DNA of 21,945 bases, from the NCBI GenBank assembly GCA_029339195.1, contig JAPTJF010000671.1, forward strand, positions 1 through 21,945, in the 5' to 3' direction. The notes under the pieces are model-generated. The model was not told the DNA's origin. It saw only the letters and a list, made by a program, of their open reading frames with translations, and did no database searches. This document shows positions 15,039 through 21,945 of this stretch, piece after piece. Within the stretch, counting starts at the first letter, position 1, and the number at the start of each line of letters is the position of its first letter. The DNA is from Micractinium sp. NFX-FRZ (lineage: Eukaryota; Chlorophyta; Trebouxiophyceae; Chlorellales; Chlorellaceae). Position numbers and translations under genes: made by a program.

Positions 15039-18000
15039 ATGATTCTGCGAGGTGTGCCATCCAACCGCCCCTCGCTGGGGGCGGGCAGGCTGGCCCCCCT
15101 CCTGCTGCTAGCAGTGCTGGCTGCCTCAGGTGATCCACTTGCTTGCGAGCGTGCTTTCAAACTCCTGAGGAAGTGCTGGCAGCAGGAGGGTGCGAGGTGG
15201 GAGGACGGCTGGGCCTCGGGCGGTTCGGACCTCCGCTGGTACAGCTTGCGGTGCATGCCTCAAGCAGAGGCCAAGCGTCCGGGACAAGGAAACTGGTGGT
15301 TCCCACCCTGGTTCCTTTCTCATAGACAACCAACCCCCGGCGCCCCACAGCCATGCTGCCCCAACCTGTCGCCCCCATCTGCCGGCTGCAGGATGTCTGA
15401 CCACCGGCGCAGAGGCAGATGAACCGACCAGGTGAGTGCACTCACTGTCCGGGTGCAATTGCCCGCCTGCCCACCTGCCCGCCTGCCCGGCCAACACCAG
15501 CTGCCCACTTTACCATCCCTGGTCCTTTCAAAGATGCATGACGCTACAAGGAAGCGGGCCCATGTGCCTACCGGCTTGCTGTTGAGCACAACCACCGGCG
15601 GTGTGGGGCGCACCTGATTGCACGCTGACCGCCCTGACCGGGGCCAGAGCCACCCCTGTGCATGAGGCAGCCAGGAGAGGCAGCCAGGAGAGCGCCCTCC
15701 TGCAGGGGGTCGTGCCCGCACACCTGCTGGCGCCCTCGGCCCACGCCCAAGCGCGTCCCTCATCACCCCGTGCACACCTTGTACCCTCGTTGATCTCTCT
15801 CATTGTCCACCACATGCCACCCTGACCCCCACACATGTGCGTGTGACGGTCCGTGGCAGGCCCACTAACTAACGTGGTGACATGCAATGCAATGCCCTCT
15901 GCAGGCGGGCTGCCGGCCGCACCCTCCGCCAGTTCAGGCCCAAGCCGCCCTCCCCGCCCCGCCCACCCCCCAGGTGTGCATTCACTTTTCAATGTCACTG
16001 GCACGGTGCCGCATAGTTAAATCCGCATGTGGTGATCCTGCAAACCTGCCGCTGTTACCTGATCCAGCTTACTTTGTCGCCCCCACGCCATGCATGCAGC
16101 CCCCGCCCCAAGCCCCCACCGCCGTCACCGCCTCGGCCCGGCCCCTCGCCGCCGCCCCCCAAGAGCCCGCCCCCCCGCCCACCGCCCAGGTGACAAGGCC
16201 ACCTCGTTGTCGGCTGCCGTTCTGTTGATCTGCAACGGACGTGCGACACGCCAACATAGATCCATTTGCAGACCACACAGCCAGCAGGAGTCGAGAGGCT
16301 GAGGCCAGCCGCAACTTGGCGGGGCCCACCAGTAACTGCAACCCTACCTCTCAAGCTGGCAGGCAGCTGGGATGGCAGCGGCCGGCAGCCGCCAGGCTGC
16401 TATCAGGCACCGTGAGCTAGCAGCACTGGCAGCAGCTGACAGCTGGCAGGCAAACGCCCGCCTCACACCAGGGCAGCTGCTGCACGTGGCACGTCGCGCG
16501 TGCACGGCCCACCTATCCACCATAACTTGTTGCCTGTCCCTCCGCCTCTCCCTGCTGCAGGCCCCCGTCCCCCAGGCCGCCTGTGCCCCCAAACCCTCCG
16601 CCTCCTCGGCCCCCGTCACCCACACCACCATCGCCTCGGCCCCCATCACCCTCCCCCCCGCCCCCCCCGCCGTCTCCCCCTCCCCGCCCCTCCCCGCCCC
16701 CGCCTCCCATGTAAGGCTGCTGCTGCGCTACACTGGGATGGGATGGGGGCCAGCTGTGGGTGAGGCAACTCATCTTGCCGGCTGGAGATGTGGCTGTTGA
16801 GCCGCCTTTAACAGCCCTCGCGTGGCGACACCCCGCCACATCTACGCTGCCAGGGCAGTGTCGCTAAACCCATCACCACCCTCACCTTCTGCGTCTCCCT
16901 CCCCCTCGCCACCTCCTGCGCTGTGGCAGGCCCCGTCCTCCGTCGCCCTCCCCGCGCCCGCCCAGCCCATCTCCCCCTCCCCCCCGTCCTCCATCACCCT
17001 CTCCCCCGCCCCCCTCGCCTCCGCGCGCTCGCCAGGCGTGAGTGGGGGCCCGCGTTGCAATGTCAATGCATACACTCCGACTGCTGGGCAGTGCTGCAGT
17101 TGTAGGTATCAACAGGGCCGTGGCTGCATCCATGGTTGATCACAAGACGGCTCATGCCCACCCATCTAGGTTGCCCATGGGTGCAGACAGCCAAACCCCA
17201 CCCCTCCCGGTGTGCACTGCAGTGGCCGCCCAGCCAACAAAACAGCTGCCCGCTAGTCGAGCCTTGTGTGCAGTGTGGCCTGAAGCTTGTTTGCTCGCCC
17301 GTCTGCCTGGGTGGCCCGCACCCAATACAAGCCCCAGCATTGCTGCCATAGCACCCACATTCCTTCCCTCTTTCATCCTCCCTCCCTTCCTCCCTCCCTC
17401 CCTCCCTCTCGTCCATCACAACCTGCAGGCCGCGCCCGCCACCCCGCCCGGCACCAAACCCTCCTGCCCCCAAGGTGTCTGCTTCCCCGCCACCCACCGT
17501 CCCGCCCCCGGAGCCCACCCCTTGGAACAACCCCAACCTCGTCTGCTCCGGGGCACCGGCCACCACCTGCGACCTGCCCTACCTCTCTCCCCTGATTGAC
17601 GTGCGTGGTGGGCTGGCAGGGGCACCTTAGGCGCGGGGAGAGGCGGAACCGAGCCGGGCTGCAGGCCTGCACACTTGCGATGGTGTTTGATAAGGGATGG
17701 GGTGAGGTGACCAGTCTGCAAGGTCTCCCCGCTGCAGTTGACTGCAGTGGCCCTCGGTCTCCTGCCCCGCTGGCGGTGCACGGTGGCCAGCCGCCTCTGC
17801 CTGGCAAACATGACCCCCCTGCTGCTGCTGCTGCTGCTGCTGCTGCAGGGCAGCACATTTGTGAGCTCCTACCCGCCAGTTCCCTGCGTTGACCCCGCGT
17901 GGGGGGACTGGGACGTCTCCCAGCAGCGCAATGTTGTGTACGCCTGGCAGGCCATCCGCAGCGGCACAGTGGTGGCGACCACATGCGGCCAGCAGCGGTG

Positions 18001-19632
18001 GGTGGGGGTGCAGTGGGGGCAGTTTGAGTGAAGGGATGCGACCTTTGGAAGGGGCGGGGCAGGGGGGGCAAGGCTGACAGGGCATGCACGGCAGGCTTTG
18101 ATGGGACGGGAGGGACAATTGTGGGGTAGAGGAAATTGTGCTCCAACACATCGCCAGCAAGCCTGCCCTTTGCCCTCTTTGCCTGCAGCAATGGTGAGGA
18201 CACTCTGATGAGCGTCTTCTCTGCAGATGACACCACAGCACCCGACACATGCATCACGTGAGGAACCTTGGGGATAGCACTCACAGGTGCTGCGTGCGGG
18301 CTGGTGTGTGGGCGCTGTGCATGTGTGCCAGCAGCGCTGTCCGACGTGTCATGCAGGTGTCACCACAGCTGTCCCTGCTGCCACCGGTGCTGCGGTTGGC
18401 AGCAGGCATGCCCGCTGGACTTCTGGGGCAGCGGTGGCAACCCTGTCTGCGGAGTGGAGCGCTGGCTAACTGGATGCCATTGCCACCTAGCCAGGCTCGC
18501 TCCACACCCCGGCACCTCTTCCGCCGGTGGCCTGCCGACATGTGCCGGCACCGCACCGCATCCTTCACCACTGCAGGGCGAATGATGATGCGTCGAACCG
18601 TGTGAGCAACCCGCTCGATTCCACGTCGTGCCCCTGCGCCGCGGAATACTCATGCGACAATCCCACCAGGAGGTGCGCCGACTCAAGTACCACTAGTAGT
18701 GTGACCCTAAATGTGATTCTCTGCTACTGTGTGAGCCGACTCCGGCCATCACAGCTGTGTGGTGTACCCCTCGCAGCAGCCAGTTTATATAGTTATAGTA
18801 TATATAGTGCCAGCTGGTGCTCAGCTGGGGGGGGCGCCCTGTGGCAGCACTCCGCGGGCATGGAGCTGGGTGGGTGCGTGCCCGCTGCTGCCACAGCGCC
18901 CAATTCTTTGTGCCAGGCTGGCAGGCAGGCCCGCACACGTTTTGCAGGTCGGGCTGCCCTCTGCAGCTGCCCCTTCCCCCCTGGTGACTGGCTCTTCTGC
19001 TGCTGAGCCTCCTCCCTTCCTGTTCTGCCCCGCCTGCCCTGCCCTGTGCCGCCCTGCAGCTCTTACATCGAATTTGATGCCATCGAGGACGAATGGTACT
19101 ACTTTGTTATTGGTGAGGCGTGTGGTACTGCTTTGTTTTGGGTTGGCCTTCCAGAACTGCCTTGCTGCTGTTGAGGCCTGTGGCACTCCGTTCTTGTGGG
19201 CATGTCGTGAGGCGCTCTCTGTTGTGGCTGAGGTGACACCATCACTACCCCGAGCCTTCGCATTCCGAAGCAAAGCACCCCGCATGCGTTGCACGCTGCT
19301 GTGCCACCCAGCATGCCCAGTGGGGCTTGGAAAAGAGGGGAATGGGGGGGGAGGACAGGCGGCCTCCTTGTGCCCAGCTGATGGCTGAGAAGCTGAGCCG
19401 GCCTTGCACCCGCCCCACCGCCTCCGGTCCTCACATCCCCCTTCTTCTTTCGGCCTGCAGGCAGCCAAGGACACCACCCAGCTGGCACAGCAGGCAGTGC
19501 CCGCGGTCAGCCGCCCGCGCTGACTTCTCATCCTCCCCGCCCCTCCCTTGGCCTGCAGGCACCTACTCTACTGACCCAGAGGAGGAGCAGGACCCTGTGA
19601 CCAAGCTGAGCATCTACTGGAAGGCAGACTGA
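15039..19632 (+). CDS. Secreted Ser-Pro-Pro-rich glycoprotein with C-terminal PPC-like domain
   Basis: The exons are 15039-15129, 15392-15431, 15905-15973, 16100-16189, 16561-16710, 16930-17037, 17429-17600, 17849-17997, 18189-18257, 18577-18672, 19060-19112 and 19559-19632. Phases agree throughout and give 386 residues. Residues 1-31 are a signal peptide (core LAPLLLLAVLAASG). Residues about 54-225 are PPSP, SPPPP and RPPSP repeats of the kind hydroxylated and glycosylated in volvocine and chlorophyte wall proteins. Residues about 222-386 carry paired Cys and the PPC-like pattern: NVVYAWQAIRSGTVVATTCG, DTLMSVFSADD, ANDDASN, SYIEFDA, WYYFVIG, KLSIYW. A role in the cell wall or extracellular matrix is inferred; no catalytic motif is visible. 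Upstream in-frame ATGs at 14871 and 14972 would put about 22 or more residues before the signal core, so 15039 is preferred. It faces the dioxygenase gene tail to tail. Confidence 0.85.
15905..17037 (+). other. Four phase-2 symmetric exons encoding Ser-Pro-Pro cassettes
   Basis: Exons 3-6 (69, 90, 150 and 108 bases) all begin and end in phase 2, typically joining through AG|G or AG|C. Each encodes Pro-rich sequence such as PKPPSPPRPPP or PSPSPPPPRPPSP. Any one can be skipped, added or duplicated without breaking the frame. A second frame through the same exons is open and reads Ala-Pro-rich, but only the phase-2 reading connects the signal peptide to the PPC-like domain. A CTAACTAAC branch-point-like string lies at 15863-15873, about 35 bases before the exon 3 acceptor. 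Confidence 0.8.
17380..17410 (+). repeat. CTCC-type pyrimidine microsatellite before an acceptor
   Basis: CCTC/CCCT repeats lie 18-48 bases ahead of the exon 7 acceptor at 17428 of the secreted-protein gene and probably form its pyrimidine tract. Confidence 0.7.
17817..17848 (+). repeat. (CTG)n tract ending in a 3' splice site
   Basis: About ten CTG units run into the CTGCAG acceptor of exon 8 of the secreted-protein gene. The tract takes the place of the polypyrimidine stretch. Confidence 0.85.
17849..19629 (+). other. PPC-like beta-sandwich domain (exons 8-12)
   Basis: The spliced residues show the successive strands of this extracellular domain family: V-V-Y-A-W then S-G-T-V; D-T-L-M-S-V; a Cys before A-N-D-D; S-Y-I-E-F; W-Y-Y-F-V-I-G; and a final K-L-S-I-Y-W. 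A Cys-containing loop (DSTSCPCAAEYSCDNP) is inserted after the NDD motif. Such domains accompany secreted proteases and surface proteins in bacteria and appear in algal extracellular proteins. Binding partner unknown. Confidence 0.72.
19094..19146 (+). repeat. Exon echo: exon 11 end of the secreted-protein gene copied in intron 11
   Basis: TGGTACTACTTTGTTATTGG (exon 11 end, 19094) is followed 29 bases later by TGGTACTGCTTTGTTTTGGG (19123). Confidence 0.85.
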
Positions 19633-19868
19633 TGGGCGGGATGAGGGGAGGGAGGCTCTCATGCTGCCACCGGTCAGTTGGAGAGCCAGCCTTCACTGCA
19701 GCCCGCATGGACGGCACTCGAGGCCACCCGCCTGAGCCAAGCAGTGTGGGAGCCACTATGCGTACGCACTTTCGCGCATATATATGTTCACTATTAATAA
19801 GCAAACCTAACGACTGGATCTATAAGTGCGAGCCTCGTAACCGGCCGTGCGAGCATATACAATAATCA

Positions 19869-19910
19869 AGTGGGGCATGCTTCGGGCCAGCGCCACAACA
19901 ATGCCCCACT
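19869..19910. repeat. Perfect 10-base inverted repeat between convergent genes
   Basis: AGTGGGGCAT (19869-19878) and ATGCCCCACT (19901-19910) are perfect inverted copies separated by 22 bases. The transcript of either strand could form a stem at this site, beyond the end of the secreted-protein gene. Its position suggests a 3'-end structure, without further support. Confidence 0.5.
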
Positions 19911-20194
19911 GCATTGCATCCCAGTGAAAACTTATGTCATGCTCAAGTCCGCTATATATGTTTAAACATATTGTCCGTATGTGATGTCACACATCTGAGT
20001 TCGACATTTGTCGGTGTGCCAGTTGAGGTGAACTCATCCACAGTGGGAATTTGCTGACCTGGAGCCAGCTAGGAAGAAGAAGAAGGACACGCCCTTAAGC
20101 GCACGTTGAGGAAACTGCTGGCTACCGGTGCAGGCATGAGTTGGCGGTGCCCGCGGAGCGCCGAAACACCTCGTTTGCAGTGGCGTCACAACAG

Positions 20195-20550
20195 GTGATT
20201 TGGGTGTGTGCGTGTGTGGGCCACGTACAGGCACAGCAGCAGTGTACGCACGGCAGCTCAATCAAGGGTGTGCACGCTCAATCATGGTAGGTGCACATGC
20301 GGGCATGCGCCTAGCGACGTGTGAGAAGTTGATGCAGATCAGTGCTACAACAACTGCTCACGATTTTGCATCCAAGTCAGTCAGGAAGCCGCTCAGTACA
20401 ATAGGGCCTTCCTGTTCATGTGGTTGCGGCGCAGCGAGAGGAGCGTGTATCCAATTTGGGTGAGTGCATGTGTGGGCATGCACATGTACTGCAGCAGCGT
20501 ACGTAAGGCAAGCCAATCAGGGGTGAGTGCGTGTGTGGGCATGCGCCGCC
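20195..20550. repeat. Degenerate direct repeats, period 256 bases
   Basis: A block of about 70 bases starting TTTGGGTGTGTGCG at 20199 recurs starting TTTGGGTGAGTGCA at 20455. Shared landmarks occur in the same order: GTGTGGGC, GCAGCAG-GTACG, AATCA-GGGTG. A third partial start (GGGTGAGTGCGTGTGTGGGC, about 20520) follows the second copy. The similarity is roughly 75 percent by eye. Probably decayed satellite-like or duplicated non-coding DNA. Confidence 0.6.
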
Positions 20551-20565
20551 GGCATATTATGCATT

Positions 20566-21657
20566 TCACTGCAGGAGGTGGCGGGCGGTGGCGTCCCGGT
20601 AGCCGGCCAGCGCCGGCATGAAGTCGCTTCCCCCTGTGCCCTTCTCGTCCTCCCGCTTCCCTGGCTTGGCAATGTAGCTGTAGGCAAAGGACTTGTGGAG
20701 AGACCTGCAGAGGGGCGGGGGCAGGCCAGTGAAGGGCGTGGCGTGAATGTGCATACGTGGAGTGTGGGTGGGGTGGGGCACAGGGGTCGGGAGGGCTTCC
20801 CGGGGGAGTGCTGCAGCTGTAGGCAGCGGCCGTGGAAGTTGTGCACAGGGCACGGCCAGGGGTGTTAGCCAAGAGGGGTGCGGCAGGGCCGGGCATGTGG
20901 TGTGGTGGGATGGGGGAGGCGTGGCTGGAAGTCGAGCGGCGGCGCTCGAGGCGCGGGTGTGTCGCAACGCTGCCTGCCACTGACCCACCAGCCAACAACT
21001 CAGTTGAGCTTGATTGATTACAAGTGCCCGCCATGCCAGCAACACCCAAGAGCTCAACGCCTCCCACCTGAAGCGCTCCAGCTCTGCCACGCAGTCATTG
21101 TAGGCGGCCTGCGTGTGTGTATGTGTGTGTGTGTGTGTGTGTGCGTGCGTGTGCGTGTTGTGCCTCCAGTGGGTGGGATGGAGCATGCAGGGGTTGGTGT
21201 GTTGGCAGCGTGCCAGGACTAGGGCAGGCAGGCGGGCAGGAGGCAGGAGGCAGGGTGCAACGGGGGAGCTGGGAGGGCAGGCAGGCAGGGGGCGGGCCAG
21301 GGAGGGGAGCGGGCACGCGCAGCCAGTCGGCCGGCCCAGCCTGCCTGCCACGTCACAAGCCACGCGCACTACCCCCACCCATGCGGGCCAGCCAGCCCAT
21401 CCTCCCCGCCCACCTTGCACAGCACACATCACCCCGCCCCGCCCCACCTTGAGTCCTGGAGGCCCCGCCTCTGCCGCCCCCCGCAGGCTGGGCCCCGCCT
21501 CCAGCTGTACCAGAAAGGCGCGGTGCGCGGGCGGCATGTGCAGCCGTTGGTCCGACAAGTATCCTGCCAGCCAGCTGCAGCGGTCGTGTCGGATGCCCAG
21601 GGCGGCGTCCAGGGCTGGCACTACGCTGGACTGGGCCCCGGTCTCCCCGTAGTGCCG
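20566..21657 (-). CDS. IDO: Indoleamine 2,3-dioxygenase-like protein, last three exons (5' part outside window)
   Basis: This is a heme enzyme that would open the indole ring of L-tryptophan to N-formylkynurenine. Exons on the minus strand are 21657-21448, 21108-21068 and 20704-20566 (TGA at 20568-20566), giving 129 residues. Family motifs are ETGAQSSVVPALDAALGIRH, MPPAHRAFL-QLEAGPS, AAYNDCVAELERFR|SLHK and KGTGGSDFMPAL...YRDAT. The exon join F-R|S-L-H restores the FRS-x-H motif, whose His (codon 20697-20695) corresponds to the proximal heme ligand of IDO. The acceptor at 21658 could instead be at 21664, adding two residues. The rest of the enzyme, including the distal pocket residues of the large domain, lies beyond 21945. 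The window to the right of 21657 reads as intron with a pyrimidine-rich 3' end. Confidence 0.88.
   Translation of the reverse strand, partial: RHYGETGAQSSVVPALDAALGIRHDRCSWLAGYLSDQRLHMPPAHRAFLVQLEAGPSLRGAAEAGPPGLKVGRGGVMCAVQGGRGGWAGWPAWVGVVRVACDVAGRLGRPTGCACPLPSLARPLPACPPSSPVAPCLLPPARLPALVLARCQHTNPCMLHPTHWRHNTHTHAHTHTHTHTHTQAAYNDCVAELERFRWEALSSWVLLAWRALVINQAQLSCWLVGQWQAALRHTRASSAAARLPATPPPSHHTTCPALPHPSWLTPLAVPCAQLPRPLPTAAALPREALPTPVPHPTHTPRMHIHATPFTGLPPPLCRSLHKSFAYSYIAKPGKREDEKGTGGSDFMPALAGYRDATARHLLQ
21109..21160. repeat. (GT)n/(CA)n microsatellite forming the 3' splice-site tract of an intron
   Basis: A GT-rich dinucleotide tract at about 21111-21160 reads CACACA on the minus strand and runs directly into the CAG acceptor (ending at 21109) of the 41-base dioxygenase exon. 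No ordinary pyrimidine tract lies between. Confidence 0.8.
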
Positions 21658-21945
21658 CTGCGGCTGCGGTGGGGCAGCGGGTGGGAGGAGGCACAACGTG
21701 GGACGGGATGGGTAGAGTACAGCCGATGAATGCATTGCGCAAATGTAGTAACTGCTGGGGCTGCGGTGATGCCAAAGGGGTGTGGGATGGTGCGGTGGGC
21801 AGATGCTTTGGCCAGCTGGCGGAAGGAGGGTAGGGCCCATCCTACCATCCTGCCACCCTCTCTCACTCCTCTCTCTGTAGTACCCCCTCCACCCCACCCC
21901 ACCCATCCACCCACACCACACAAACCCAAGCACACCCGCACCCGC
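21658..21945 (-). other. Intron of the dioxygenase gene (continues off the window)
   Basis: On the minus strand this ends in a C/T-rich tract and CCGCAGCCGCAG at the exon border. No stretch resembling dioxygenase protein is seen in any minus-strand frame. The donor cannot be placed. Confidence 0.55.

Larger units (their letters stand above)
19633..20565. other. Intergenic region between convergent genes
   Basis: This holds the 3' flanks of the secreted-protein gene (left) and the dioxygenase gene (right). Bases 19740-20010 are AT-rich, with AATAA at 19796-19800 and 19861-19865 and TATATATG strings. No TGTAA was found on the + strand, nor TTACA (its complement) for the - strand gene. A 10-base inverted repeat and degenerate direct repeats are listed separately. 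No gene seen. Confidence 0.5.

Noticed and set aside
16372..16800. Ala-Pro-rich reading of Pro-rich exon 5 in another frame
   Set aside because: It looks like an arabinogalactan-type protein but does not join in phase to the signal peptide or the PPC-like domain.
17373..18284. Minus-strand open frame of 303 codons
   Set aside because: Overlaps exons 7-9 of the secreted-protein gene on the other strand and has no recognisable protein features.
1..21945. CRISPR arrays, insertion sequences, bacterial operons or rRNA genes
   Set aside because: None seen; the repeats are microsatellites or exon-adjacent duplications and the genes are spliceosomal-intron genes.

Overview
The window looks like nuclear DNA of a GC-rich green alga. 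Genes are split into many short exons with GT...AG introns and CTGCAG-type acceptors. There is a plant-type DEMETER/ROS1 DNA demethylase and a Ser-Pro-Pro-rich secreted glycoprotein, and tetra- and pentanucleotide microsatellites are common. A trebouxiophyte of the Chlorella/Micractinium kind is my best guess from style; no marker gene proves it. I rebuilt the exons by hand, requiring splice signals, matching intron phases and family motifs across the joins.

Layout. Bases 3-80 (+) are the last exon of an upstream gene whose end resembles a PPC-like beta-sandwich domain. Bases 81-1566 are intergenic sequence and the leader of the next gene. Bases 1567-13412 (+) hold an 18-exon gene for a DEMETER-like 5-methylcytosine DNA glycosylase of about 2215 residues. 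In order it has a Gln-rich N-terminus, a bipartite HhH-GPD glycosylase with catalytic Lys and Asp, a [4Fe-4S] cluster, a long acidic linker, a DnaJ (J) domain with an HPD motif, another Glu/Gln-rich linker, the DEMETER RRM-like domain, and a C-terminal single CXXC-type zinc unit. Bases 13413-15038 are non-coding. Bases 15039-19632 (+) hold a 12-exon gene for a 386-residue secreted protein: signal peptide, Ser-Pro-Pro cell-wall-type stalk, and a C-terminal PPC-like domain. Bases 19633-20565 lie between convergent genes and carry degenerate repeats. Bases 20566-21657 (-) are the last three exons of an indoleamine 2,3-dioxygenase-like gene that runs off the right edge.

The genes do not form an evident pathway. 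They are a chromatin/DNA-demethylation gene, wall or extracellular-matrix genes (possibly related copies on both sides of the demethylase), and a tryptophan-catabolism gene.

Two observations stand out. First, a J domain is built into the DNA demethylase, with a half CXXC finger at its extreme C-terminus. Second, many introns contain degenerate direct copies of the adjoining exon end together with its splice site ('exon echoes'). The clearest are in demethylase introns 4, 6, 8 and 9 and in intron 11 of the secreted-protein gene.
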